Program-made: the position numbers and the translations under genes | Assembly: GCF_029893085.1 (NCBI RefSeq) | Contig: NZ_JARXWI010000001.1 | Span: 310,001 to 374,000 of the forward strand | Length of the DNA: 64,000 nucleotides | Source of the DNA: Parabacteroides sp. PFB2-10 | GTDB taxonomy: Bacteria; Bacteroidota; Bacteroidia; Bacteroidales; Tannerellaceae | Direction: 5' to 3' | The notes under the pieces: model-generated | What the model was told of the DNA's origin: nothing | Database searches by the model: none | Seen by the model: only the letters and a program-made list of their open reading frames with translations | Shown: in pieces, positions 18,998-27,304 of the stretch | Position numbering within the stretch: the first letter of the stretch is position 1 | Layout of the letters: each line of letters begins with the position of its first letter

Positions 18998-19069
18998 TCA
19001 CTTCCTATCCTGTGGCCAGAGTAGAATAATAATGGAAATGTTAATAATGTTGTTTACCAAGTTACGCAT
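18998..19069 (-). CDS. leu operon leader peptide, Ile/Leu-rich
   Basis: Short open frame of 23 codons from ATG 19069 to TGA 18998. The peptide begins MRNLVNNIINISIIILL and ends WPQDRK. It contains six Ile, three Leu and one Val codon, with three Ile and two Leu codons in a row just before Trp. The stop codon lies inside GGAAGTGAG (18997-19005), the strand that can pair with the terminator arm at 18945-18953. A promoter (19094-19123) precedes it. Position, composition and alternative pairing all fit a ribosome-mediated attenuation leader sensing charged tRNA-Ile and tRNA-Leu (inference). Confidence 0.82.
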   Translation of the reverse strand: MRNLVNNIINISIIILLWPQDRK

Positions 19070-19093
19070 GGTTTCTTTTCTATTTTATGGCTG

Positions 19094-19123
19094 CAAATAT
19101 ACAGGCTTTTTTGGAAATGCAAA
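19094..19123 (-). promoter_or_regulatory. promoter of the leu operon leader
   Basis: On the minus strand TATATTTG (19094-19101) with TTTG (19120-19123), spacer 18. The predicted start of transcription lies about 15-20 bases before the leader peptide ATG, which leaves little room for a ribosome-binding site. Confidence 0.6.
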
Positions 19124-19276
19124 CAGAAAAGAATATTTTTTTCATCATTTCTTGAAAAAATGTAAGGAAAAGAGCGTAAAAGGTGACAATTTACAATTTG
19201 AGTCCTTCCTTCCCATCCTTTTCAGTTTGAAGAAATAAGCAACTATCCGAGAGATCCGTTCTCACACCTCCACCGT

Positions 19277-19446
19277 CCAAATGTTAAAATGTCGATTGTA
19301 AGCAAAATGGCCTTTTTACTTACAATTCCATACGTTAAAAAATGTTTCTCCCGGGAGTTTGTCTCCGAAGTCCCGCTTTTTTGCGCGCAAAGTCCCGCGA
19401 AAATTACAAATCGTAAGTTTGGGCTTTCGGCGAGAACGGGGAGATT
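19277..19446 (-). repeat. dispersed intergenic repeat, copy C
   Basis: The reverse complement aligns along nearly its whole length with copy D (36431-36580). Shared blocks include TTACGATTTGTAATTTTCGC, GGACTTTGCGCGCAAAAAAG, ACAAACTCCCGGGAGAAACA, TTTTTTAACGTATGGA and the GTAAG...TTTTGCTTAC stem. This copy has an extra stretch of about 18 bases (CCGTTCTCGCCGAAAGCC) that D lacks. It occupies the 525-base gap between the leu leader promoter and hppA; apart from it and a weak promoter-like TATATTTA (19541-19548) I see nothing else there. Confidence 0.75.
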
Positions 19447-19594
19447 TAACATCTGTTAAGATATAAATCTCAAATGATATTTTTTTTATTTTCCGCCGGA
19501 TAATTCAGAGAAAAAAACATACAGCCAAACGTTTTTTTACTATATTTACGCGTAAAGACCGCATTTTCATAACCAAACATATAAAACTACTGCT

Positions 19595-21799
19595 ATGATT
19601 ACTCCTATTTTCTGGGTTATCCCTGTCGCTTCGGTGGTGGCACTCCTTTTTGCCTGGTACTTCTTCCGGCAAATGATGAAAGAGAGCGAAGGTACAGCCA
19701 CTATGGCAAAAATTGCTTCTTATGTGAGAGAAGGAGCTATGTCTTACTTGAAACAACAATACAAGGTTGTTATTCTGGTCTTTTTAGTGCTTGTTGCCTT
19801 GTTTTCCCTGATGGCTTATGTGTTTCATGTACAAAATGAATGGGTGCCGGTGGCTTTCCTCACCGGAGGTTTCTTCTCCGGATTGGCGGGCTTCTTAGGC
19901 ATGAAAACGGCCACTTATGCTTCCGCACGAACGGCGAATGCGGCTCGTACCTCGCTAAACCGGGGATTGCAGGTGGCTTTTCGCTCCGGTGCCGTGATGG
20001 GGTTGGTCGTTGTCGGATTGGGTTTGTTAGACATCTCTTTCTGGTATTACCTCCTGAACTGGTTTATCCCCGCGGAGATGATGGATCCTACCCATAAACT
20101 CACGATTATCACCACGACCATGCTGACCTTCGGTATGGGAGCCTCCACGCAGGCCTTGTTTGCCCGTGTCGGAGGGGGTATTTATACCAAAGCTGCCGAC
20201 GTAGGAGCCGACCTGGTGGGCAAGGTAGAAGCCGGCATCCCCGAAGACGACCCGCGCAACCCGGCCACGATAGCCGATAATGTGGGCGACAACGTAGGGG
20301 ATGTGGCAGGTATGGGAGCCGACCTGTATGAATCGTATTGCGGCTCTATTCTGGCAACGGCCGCCCTGGGTGCGGCCGCTTTTGTCTCTACCGGTGATGT
20401 GGCTTTGCAATACAAAGCCATTATGGCGCCGATGCTGATTGCTGCCGTCGGCATCATCCTCTCTATCTTGGGCATTTTTGCCGTCAAAACAAAGGAGGAT
20501 GCGACTATCAAACAGCTATTGAAAGCCCTGTCGTTGGGAACAAACCTAAGCTCTTTCCTGATCGCCATAGCCACCTTTGGGATCCTTTACCTGTTGGGGT
20601 TGGATAATTGGTTCTGGATCAGTTGTGCCGTGGTAGTCGGTCTGGTGGTCGGCATCGTCATCGGGCAGTCGACCGAATATTTCACTTCCCAGTCATACAA
20701 ACCAACTCAACGCGTATCGGCCGCCGGACAAACAGGACCTGCCACCGTTATTATTTCCGGTTTAGGCTTAGGTATGCTCTCCACCTCGATTCCGGTATTA
20801 GCTGTGGTGGTCGGCATTATCTGCGCCTTTTTATTTGCCTCTGGTTTTGATTTCGCCAATGTAGGTATGGGATTGTATGGCATTGGCATTGCGGCGGTCG
20901 GCATGCTGTCGACATTGGGTATCACCCTGGCGACCGATGCCTACGGCCCTATCGCGGACAACGCGGGCGGGAACGCAGAGATGGCCGGTTTAGGGCCGGA
21001 GGTACGCAAGCGCACCGACGCGTTGGATTCGTTAGGAAACACCACCGCGGCGACGGGTAAAGGCTTTGCCATCGGCTCGGCGGCCTTGACGGGACTGGCG
21101 CTATTGGCCTCTTATATTGAAGAAATCAAGATAGGGCTGATCCGTCTGGGAGAAAATACACTGGCCATGAGCGATGGGCGTGTATTGGATACGGCGAAGG
21201 CATCGTTTACCGACTTTATGTATTATTACGATGTGACATTGATGAATCCCAAAGTATTATCCGGTATTTTCATCGGATCCATGATGGCCTTCCTGTTCTG
21301 CGGGCTTACGATGAATGCCGTGGGGCGTGCCGCCGCCAAGATGGTGGAAGAGGTGCGTCGGCAGTTCCGCGAAATAAAAGGCATATTGACAGGAGAGGCC
21401 GAGCCTGATTATGCGCGTTGCGTAGAGATCTCTACCAAAGGGGCGCAACGGGAGATGGTTGTTCCTTCGGTTTTGGCCATTATTGCGCCTATAGTGACCG
21501 GATTGATTTTTGGGGTGACAGGTGTTGTTGGCTTACTGATTGGCGGATTGAGCACCGGCTTTGTGTTGGCTATCTTTATGGCAAACGCCGGTGGTGCCTG
21601 GGATAATGCCAAGAAATATGTCGAGGAGGGCAATTTCGGCGGGAAAGGGCTTGATTGTCATAAGGCGACTGTCGTAGGAGATACGGTGGGCGACCCGTTT
21701 AAAGACACCTCGGGACCCAGTCTGAATATATTGATTAAACTTATGAGTATGGTGGCGATTGTGATGGCCGGATTGACAGTTGCCTGGAGCATTTTTTAG
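19595..21799 (+). CDS. hppA: membrane-bound K+-dependent pyrophosphatase (Na+/H+ pump)
   Basis: Inner-membrane pump coupling pyrophosphate hydrolysis to ion export. 734 aa with about 16 helices, the normal family size. The pyrophosphate-binding motifs are [11 protein letters not shown] followed by [20 protein letters not shown] (about residues 205-236), [18 protein letters not shown] and the C-terminal [26 protein letters not shown] (about 480) has Ala where K+-independent enzymes have Lys, so potassium dependence is expected. K+-dependent members include Na+ and dual Na+/H+ pumps; the exact ion is not decided here. Confidence 0.95.
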   Translation: MITPIFWVIPVASVVALLFAWYFFRQMMKESEGTATMAKIASYVREGAMSYLKQQYKVVILVFLVLVALFSLMAYVFHVQNEWVPVAFLTGGFFSGLAGFLGMKTATYASARTANAARTSLNRGLQVAFRSGAVMGLVVVGLGLLDISFWYYLLNWFIPAEMMDPTHKLTIITTTMLTFGMGASTQALFARVGGGIYTKAADVGADLVGKVEAGIPEDDPRNPATIADNVGDNVGDVAGMGADLYESYCGSILATAALGAAAFVSTGDVALQYKAIMAPMLIAAVGIILSILGIFAVKTKEDATIKQLLKALSLGTNLSSFLIAIATFGILYLLGLDNWFWISCAVVVGLVVGIVIGQSTEYFTSQSYKPTQRVSAAGQTGPATVIISGLGLGMLSTSIPVLAVVVGIICAFLFASGFDFANVGMGLYGIGIAAVGMLSTLGITLATDAYGPIADNAGGNAEMAGLGPEVRKRTDALDSLGNTTAATGKGFAIGSAALTGLALLASYIEEIKIGLIRLGENTLAMSDGRVLDTAKASFTDFMYYYDVTLMNPKVLSGIFIGSMMAFLFCGLTMNAVGRAAAKMVEEVRRQFREIKGILTGEAEPDYARCVEISTKGAQREMVVPSVLAIIAPIVTGLIFGVTGVVGLLIGGLSTGFVLAIFMANAGGAWDNAKKYVEEGNFGGKGLDCHKATVVGDTVGDPFKDTSGPSLNILIKLMSMVAIVMAGLTVAWSIF

Positions 21800-21930
21800 G
21801 ATTTATTGAAAATCTTGCTCTCTGCATTATGCCGGAAGCAAAATTTTTAATACGTTTGGCTTACGAATTGCATTATACAAAGAGATTATACTTTTATATT
21901 AATACCTAATAAAACAACACAACAAGAAAA

Positions 21931-23328
21931 ATGAGTCAAGAAGTAAATGCTATGTCCAGACGGAAGTTTCTGGCATCGACAGGGGCTATTACCGGAGCAG
22001 CCCTATTATCTTCAACGCCTATGAGTGCAAGTGCCGCCGAGTCACCCAATCCCGCTCCCATGCAGAACAAAGCTAAATTGAAAGTCGCTTTGGTGGGAAC
22101 CGGATCGAGAGGAAACAGTATGTGGGGGCGCGACCTGGTGCGGAATTATTCCGATTACCTTACGTTTGTAGGCCTATGCGACAAGAACGAAGGCCGTGTA
22201 TTAACAGGTAAAGAGATGATCGGCGCCGATTGTCCGACCTATACCGATTTCGAGAAGATGATGCGGGAAACAAAACCGGATCTATTGATCGTAACAACCA
22301 TGGACAGCACCCACCATGAGTTTATCATCAAAGGCATGGAGATGGGCGCTGATGTGATCACCGAAAAACCATTGACCACCGACGAACAGAAGGTACAAGC
22401 CATTCTGGATGCCGAAAAACGCACCGGAAAGAATTGCCGGATCACCTTCAACTACCGCTATTCTCCGCATCGCGCGAAAATGTGGGAACTGATTCGTAAC
22501 GGAGAGATTGGCGAACTTACGTCTGTTGATTTCCATTGGTATCTCGACACCTCGCATGGAGCGGATTACTTCCGTCGCTGGCACCGGTTGGTAGAATGTG
22601 GAGGATCGCTTTGGGTACATAAGGCGAGTCACCACTTTGACCTGTTGAACTGGTGGATCGACAGCGATCCGGAAACCGTTTTTGCGTTGGGAGACCTGGA
22701 GCATTATGGAAAGAACGGCCCGTACCGGGCGGAGAATTGCCGTACCTGTTCGCATACGAAGGAGTGTAAGTTCTACTGGGATATTATGCAGAACCCGACG
22801 AATGTGAAGCTCTATGTAGAGAATGAAAAGTATGACGGCTACCTGCGCGACGGATGTGTCTTCCGGAATGATGTGAATATCTACGATAAGATGGCGGCTA
22901 CCATTAAATATAAGAATGGGGTACAGGTGTCTTATTCACTGACAGCCTATTCGCCTTACGAAGGATATCGCATTGCGTTTAACGGAACCAAAGGACGTAT
23001 CGATGCCTGGATTCAGGAATCACGCGCGGTATCGGATGTGAATTATGACGAAATTATCCTGTTCAAGAACTTCGGACGCCGGGAATATATCCATATTCCG
23101 TTCGGAACATCGGGACATGGCGGAGGCGACAAATTGTTGAAAGACCAGATATTCCTTCCGAATATCGACGACCCATTCAAACAATGTGCCAGCGTACGCG
23201 ACGGAGCTTTGGCTTGCCTGGTGGGTATTGCCGCCCGGAAGAGTATTGCTTCGAAGCAAGCGATCAATATTGCCGACCTGACATCGATCAAGCCGGAGGC
23301 AAAGAAAGAATATAAGCGGATACGCTAA
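21931..23328 (+). CDS. Tat-exported Gfo/Idh/MocA family oxidoreductase
   Basis: 465-aa NAD(P)-dependent oxidoreductase, probably acting on a sugar derivative in the periplasm. The N-terminus has a twin-arginine motif (SRRKFLAST) and a hydrophobic stretch ending SASA. An internal ATG eight codons in is an alternative start. The Rossmann motif VALVGTGSRG (about 52) and the EKP motif in VITEKPLTTDEQ (about 149) are clear. A cysteine-containing insert, CRTCSHTKECKFYW (about residues 270-284), could bind metal. A tightly bound cofactor would fit Tat export. Substrate not predictable. Confidence 0.85.
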   Translation: MSQEVNAMSRRKFLASTGAITGAALLSSTPMSASAAESPNPAPMQNKAKLKVALVGTGSRGNSMWGRDLVRNYSDYLTFVGLCDKNEGRVLTGKEMIGADCPTYTDFEKMMRETKPDLLIVTTMDSTHHEFIIKGMEMGADVITEKPLTTDEQKVQAILDAEKRTGKNCRITFNYRYSPHRAKMWELIRNGEIGELTSVDFHWYLDTSHGADYFRRWHRLVECGGSLWVHKASHHFDLLNWWIDSDPETVFALGDLEHYGKNGPYRAENCRTCSHTKECKFYWDIMQNPTNVKLYVENEKYDGYLRDGCVFRNDVNIYDKMAATIKYKNGVQVSYSLTAYSPYEGYRIAFNGTKGRIDAWIQESRAVSDVNYDEIILFKNFGRREYIHIPFGTSGHGGGDKLLKDQIFLPNIDDPFKQCASVRDGALACLVGIAARKSIASKQAINIADLTSIKPEAKKEYKRIR

Positions 23329-23357
23329 GAAGAATAAAAAGAGTAATCTTCGGACAG

Positions 23358-23393
23358 AAGCCCTGGTATTTATAATAATATCAGGGCTTTTTC
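23358..23393 (+). terminator. terminator after the MocA gene, overlapping the kdsB 3' end
   Basis: AAGCCCTGGTATT pairs with AATATCAGGGCTT, followed by TTTT. The hairpin includes the last codons of convergent kdsB. Confidence 0.8.
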
Positions 23394-24119
23394 CATATCT
23401 TCCGGCGTGTCGATGCCTATGGTTTCGTGATGGGTTATGCCCGCCTGGATGCGGTAACCGTTTTCAAGCCAACGCAGTTGTTCGAGGCTCTCGGCTATCT
23501 CCAAAGGCGATTGCGGCAAGAGGGTGATCTCTCGCAATACGTTTGCCCGGTAGGCATACAGCCCGATATGTTTATAATAGGTATGGTTGGCCAGCCATTC
23601 CCCGTGGTGTCTTCCACGTTGATAGGGGATAATGGAACGGCTGAAGTACATAGCTTCGTTCTTTTTATTCAGGACTACCTTCGGCGTATTGGGGTTAAAC
23701 AATGCCTCTTCGAAGTCGTCCTCTTTATGAAATGGCTTAACCAACGTAGCTATCTCCACCCGGCTATCGGCAAAACAGGCTTTGAGAATCTCGATCTGTC
23801 CGGGATGAATAAAGGGCTCGTCGCCCTGAATATTAACCACAATATCATATCCCTCCCCTACCTTGGTGTAAGCTTCGTAACAGCGGTCGGTACCGCTTTT
23901 GTGCTGATCGGAGGTCATCACCACCTCTCCACCGAATCGTTCCACCGCTTCGGCAATGCGGCTATCATCCGTAGCCACACACACCTTCTCCAATACCTGT
24001 GATACCTGTTCGTACACCCGTTGTATCATCGGTTTGCCCTTCATATCGGCTAACGGTTTCCCCGGGAAGCGGGTCGACGCATAGCGCGCCGGAATGATTC
24101 CAATGAATTTCTCTTTCAT
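23370..24119 (-). CDS. kdsB: 3-deoxy-manno-octulosonate cytidylyltransferase
   Basis: Activates Kdo to CMP-Kdo for lipopolysaccharide core assembly. 249 aa from the ATG at 24119 ([20 protein letters not shown]). A longer in-frame start at 24146 would run into the promoter and is rejected. [24 protein letters not shown] and NIQGDEPFI are typical. A minus-strand TAACTTTG at 24144-24151 is a fitting promoter, divergent from the AlbA_2-domain gene. Confidence 0.95.
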   Translation of the reverse strand: MKEKFIGIIPARYASTRFPGKPLADMKGKPMIQRVYEQVSQVLEKVCVATDDSRIAEAVERFGGEVVMTSDQHKSGTDRCYEAYTKVGEGYDIVVNIQGDEPFIHPGQIEILKACFADSRVEIATLVKPFHKEDDFEEALFNPNTPKVVLNKKNEAMYFSRSIIPYQRGRHHGEWLANHTYYKHIGLYAYRANVLREITLLPQSPLEIAESLEQLRWLENGYRIQAGITHHETIGIDTPEDMEKALILL

Positions 24120-24143
24120 GACAGCTCTCATTTGATTACTTGG

Positions 24144-24170
24144 CAAAGTTATCGATTTAATTTATTTTTG
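24144..24170. promoter_or_regulatory. divergent promoters of kdsB and the AlbA_2 gene
   Basis: TAACTTTG on the minus strand (24144-24151) and TATTTTTG on the plus strand (24163-24170), both TAnnTTTG, lie 11 bases apart in the 72-base gap, so their upstream elements must overlap. Confidence 0.5.
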
Positions 24171-24191
24171 TTCCTAAATAGAATCCGGAAG

Positions 24192-24833
24192 ATGAAACCC
24201 CATCCCATATTATCGTTAATAGCCGAAGGCGAGCATCAGCAGCTTGATTTCAAGTTTGAGGTGAGCGACAGCAAGAAGATTGCCCGCACCCTCTGCGCTT
24301 TTGCCAACACCGATGGGGGAAGGCTGTTGATTGGCGTGAAAGACAACGGCGTGATCGCCGGCGTGCGCAGCGAGGAAGAGTATTATATGATCGAGGCGGC
24401 TTCCAATATGTATACCCGTCCGGCTGTGCCATTTGAGGCCACCCGCTGGGATATACAGGGGAAAACGGTGTTGGAGATCTATATCGCGCCCAGTCCGGAG
24501 AAGCCGCATAGCGCCCCCGACAAAGAGGATAAATACAAGGCCTACATACGCGTTGCCGATGAAAACATATTGGCTAATGAGGTATTGATGCTTTCCTGGA
24601 AGAAGAAAGGCATGCAAGAGGGCACATTATTGAAGTTAAGCAAACCGGTAGAGATGCTGTTTCATTGGTTAGACACACATACCTATATACATATAAACCA
24701 ATTCTGCCGGCTGGCTCATATCAATTATTATACGGCGCGCAACATCATCAGCGACCTGATGGCCGTGAATGTGCTTCGCTACCACGTGATTGACAAGCGC
24801 ATTGTCTACCGGCGCGCCAACTCAACCGATTGA
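24192..24833 (+). CDS. AlbA_2 / Schlafen-like domain protein, putative transcriptional regulator
   Basis: 213 aa from ATG 24192 (MKPHPILSLIAEGEHQQLDF). The N-terminal half (about 10-120) is an AlbA_2 domain: EHQQLDFKF, ARTLCAFANTDGGRLLIGVKDNG and a following YIRV. In this family the domain is thought to bind nucleotide or nucleic acid. The C-terminal part (about 155-205) resembles a winged helix (HINQFCRLAHINYYTARNII). The 3' end overlaps the convergent protease gene by 12 bases. Target unknown. Confidence 0.75.
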   Translation: MKPHPILSLIAEGEHQQLDFKFEVSDSKKIARTLCAFANTDGGRLLIGVKDNGVIAGVRSEEEYYMIEAASNMYTRPAVPFEATRWDIQGKTVLEIYIAPSPEKPHSAPDKEDKYKAYIRVADENILANEVLMLSWKKKGMQEGTLLKLSKPVEMLFHWLDTHTYIHINQFCRLAHINYYTARNIISDLMAVNVLRYHVIDKRIVYRRANSTD

Positions 24834-26222
24834 GATAACATACACCTGCGCGTTCTCAAAGCGCACGACCCGCACCGGTGTTCCTTTTTCGATAAAGCCC
24901 AATTCCGAGACCCCATCGTAATGTTCACCGTCGATCTCGACTTTCCCTGCCGGACGCAATACAGTGGCGGCTATTCCCTCTTTGCCTACCATATCATCCA
25001 AAGCAAGGCTGGAAACAGACTCTTCCAGGTCAGTATGAAGAGCGACCCGTCGGAACAGACTGTTCCTATGGCCGATCCGGCTCGAGAGCCACAGCATGGC
25101 CACAAAGGCTAAGGTGATGCCCATCAGAACCGTCAACGCGGCCCGTCCGGAATCGGCCGAGGTAACTCCCTCGAAATCGAAATAAAAGTTATCGATCAGG
25201 CTCATGGTCAAACCCGCGATCACGCAGATGATCCCTGCGATACCGGTCACTCCGAAGCCGGGAATAACAAAGACTTCCACGGCAATCAGGATCAAACCAA
25301 TAATAAATAAAAGGATTTCCCAGTTTTGCGCCAATCCATCAATATAAAGCGGCGCAAAATATAATATAGCAGCTCCGATAGCGGCAACGGTCGGAAATCC
25401 TATTCCCGGCGTCTGAAGTTCAAAATAAATACCACCGATAATGACTAAGATAAGCAGAGATTGGAGTATGGGACTCATCAGGAATCCTTTTAGATTATCA
25501 TACCAGGAGGGGGTGTATTTTTTGATCTCATACGTCGGATAACCGATGAATTCGGTGATCACCTCATCAAGCGTCTCAGCAATACCGTCACAATAGCCCC
25601 ACGTCATCGCCTCCTCGGCGGTAAAGGTTAATACCTTGCCGCTGTCGCTCACCCCGGGAATAACCGTTCGCTCATCGACCATCGCCTCAGCAATCAATGG
25701 GTCGCGCTTCCATTTATATATGGTATCTCCGTTTTGTATGATTGTATCCTTCCCATGTGCTTCGGCAGTTGAGCGGATCATTGATCGCATGTACGATTGG
25801 TACTTGTCGGGCAGTATCTCGCCGGTCTGATTCACCACAGAAGCCGCGCCTATATTGGCTCCTTTGCGCATATAGATCTTTTCGCAAGCAATCGATATCA
25901 AGGCTCCTGCCGAAGCTGCATTGTTGTCGATAAACACATAGACCGGAATGGGACTGTAGAGAATCGCCGTCCGCATCGAATCTGCGGCTTCCAACAATCC
26001 ACCGTATGTATTCATGTGGATCAGGATGGCATCGGCCTCCATTTCCCGAGCTTCTGTCAATCCATTACTCAGGTACAATTTAGTTGTGTTGTCGATCTCC
26101 TTTTTAATATCAATCGTGTACACGGTTTTTTTATTATCCGTTTGATCGTTTTTTGCAAAAACAACGTGAAAAAAACTAAAAACAAAAACAAAGAATAATA
26201 TAAAATAATGTTTTCTATCCAT
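24822..26222 (-). CDS. NfeD-family membrane serine protease (ClpP-class)
   Basis: 466 aa. Order: signal peptide (1-23), a ClpP-like protease domain, four to five transmembrane helices (about 225-375), and a C-terminal NfeD OB-fold domain (EGIAATVLRPAGKVEIDG to VYVISIG). The catalytic dyad is predicted as Ser104 in NNAASAGAL and Lys140 in PDKYQSYMRS, by analogy with PH1510 of Pyrococcus. Long NfeD proteins of this kind often accompany a stomatin-like partner; none is adjacent here. Function likely in membrane protein quality control (inference). Confidence 0.88.
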   Translation of the reverse strand: MDRKHYFILFFVFVFSFFHVVFAKNDQTDNKKTVYTIDIKKEIDNTTKLYLSNGLTEAREMEADAILIHMNTYGGLLEAADSMRTAILYSPIPVYVFIDNNAASAGALISIACEKIYMRKGANIGAASVVNQTGEILPDKYQSYMRSMIRSTAEAHGKDTIIQNGDTIYKWKRDPLIAEAMVDERTVIPGVSDSGKVLTFTAEEAMTWGYCDGIAETLDEVITEFIGYPTYEIKKYTPSWYDNLKGFLMSPILQSLLILVIIGGIYFELQTPGIGFPTVAAIGAAILYFAPLYIDGLAQNWEILLFIIGLILIAVEVFVIPGFGVTGIAGIICVIAGLTMSLIDNFYFDFEGVTSADSGRAALTVLMGITLAFVAMLWLSSRIGHRNSLFRRVALHTDLEESVSSLALDDMVGKEGIAATVLRPAGKVEIDGEHYDGVSELGFIEKGTPVRVVRFENAQVYVISIG

Positions 26223-26396
26223 TGAATATCAAATAATGCGTTATTAAAACTTGTATTAAGTAATCACCTTGTTGTGAAATCAAATGCACGCCCCTTAAAC
26301 CTGTTGTGAAATGTACTTTTTTAGTCAAAAATAAGTTTAAAATAGTCAAAAACCTTTTTAATATCAAAATCTCTTTTTCTGTTCACAAAAGTTTTG

Positions 26397-26404
26397 TATA
26401 TTTG
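26397..26404 (+). promoter_or_regulatory. promoter -7 element of the ECF sigma gene
   Basis: TATATTTG, 84 bases before the sigma factor ATG. The rest of the 265-base gap is AT-rich with a direct repeat of TGTTGTGAAAT (about 26270 and 26303) and no other feature that I can see. Confidence 0.5.
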
Positions 26405-26487
26405 TGTGGAAACGAAAAGAAAAGAGAACATAAAATAAACCAAAACGATTTTTGGACAGTAATTAATCAAACTAAAACATTTAGGTT

Positions 26488-26997
26488 ATGAACGCGTTGC
26501 AATTTCAGAAAAAATTATTGGGCATGCAAGAAAACATGATGAATTTTGCATTGATGTTGACGGCAAATCGTGATGATGCTCAGGATTTGATGCAAGACAC
26601 AACGCTGAAGGTTTTGAACAACCAGGAGAAATTCGTTGATAATGTGAATTTCAAGGGATGGGTCTTGACCGTCATGCGTAATCTCTTCATCAACAACTAT
26701 CACAAAATTGTAAGAACTCAAACGATTATCGACCAAAACGCCGACTTGTACAATTTGGACGTAATCAATGATTCCGGCATCGACAGCCCGGATGGTGCTT
26801 ACCGTATTCAGGAGATAAGCAAGGCAATCGATGCGTTGGAAGAAGATTTACGTATTCCTTTCTCATTGTATCTGAGTGGATACAAATACCATGAGATTGC
26901 AGAGAAACTGGCTTTGCCGCTCGGAACGATTAAGAGCCGCATCTATTTTGCCCGTCAGGAGCTGCAAACGGTATTGAAAGACTTTAAGCAATATTAA
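26488..26997 (+). CDS. RNA polymerase sigma factor, ECF (sigma-70 family)
   Basis: 169 aa, the usual ECF size. Region 2 is seen in MLTANRDDAQDLMQDTTLKVL and FKGWVLTVMRNLFINNY. Region 4 has SLYLSGYKYHEIAEKLALPLGTIKSRI, a helix-turn-helix. No anti-sigma gene is adjacent; a terminator follows directly. It therefore looks like a stand-alone ECF factor with its own promoter and a long AT-rich leader, unlike the sigma/FecR pair at 48 kb. Confidence 0.93.
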   Translation: MNALQFQKKLLGMQENMMNFALMLTANRDDAQDLMQDTTLKVLNNQEKFVDNVNFKGWVLTVMRNLFINNYHKIVRTQTIIDQNADLYNLDVINDSGIDSPDGAYRIQEISKAIDALEEDLRIPFSLYLSGYKYHEIAEKLALPLGTIKSRIYFARQELQTVLKDFKQY

Positions 26998-27023
26998 AAA
27001 ATATACGACCAACACCTTTACAG

Positions 27024-27058
27024 AAACCCGTCCTGTTGATACAGTGACGGGTTTTTTT
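27024..27058 (+). terminator. terminator of the ECF sigma gene
   Basis: AAACCCGTC pairs with GACGGGTTT with an inner CTGT/ACAG stem, followed by seven T. Confidence 0.88.
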
Positions 27059-27094
27059 ATACGGAGAATTCTATTGTCAATGACCGACAATCTG

Positions 27095-27180
27095 ATTGTC
27101 GATAGCTATCGACAATACTGCTGATAGCCGTCGACAATATTGCTGACAACTGTCGACAATACTGCTGACGATTGTCGACA
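27095..27180. repeat. 22-bp palindrome and 22-bp tandem repeats with GTCGAC cores
   Basis: A perfect 22-bp palindrome (ATTGTCGATAG at 27095-27105 with CTATCGACAAT at 27106-27116) overlaps the first of three 22-bp units beginning TCGACAATA (27109, 27131, 27153). A fourth partial unit follows. Half-sites ATTGTC/GACAAT also occur just upstream (27072-27090). It lies in a 307-base gap between the sigma gene terminator and the thioredoxin lipoprotein gene. Nothing in it codes. Confidence 0.75.
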
Positions 27181-27304
27181 GCCAAATTCCGGGAGTTAAA
27201 AAAGTCCTTGAATTTCGAAAAAAGAGTCAGCAATTTTGACAAAATGATATTTCGCTTCATTAAAAAAACTATTTTTATCCCTTACAAACCAAATTCACTC
27301 CATC

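Noticed and set aside
19243-19452. Open frame of 69 codons with a protein-like match to frames at 36332-36628 and 36414-36599
   Set aside because: The similarity comes from the dispersed DNA repeat (copies C and D) read in several frames. Copies A and B do not keep any common frame, and hairpins dominate.
21931-23328. GH109-type alpha-N-acetylgalactosaminidase
   Set aside because: It is a MocA-like NAD protein with a Tat signal, but I do not see the GH109-type motifs that I remember. It is kept as a generic oxidoreductase.
27095-27180. Short CRISPR-like array
   Set aside because: The 22-bp units are contiguous, with no unique spacers, and no cas gene is present.
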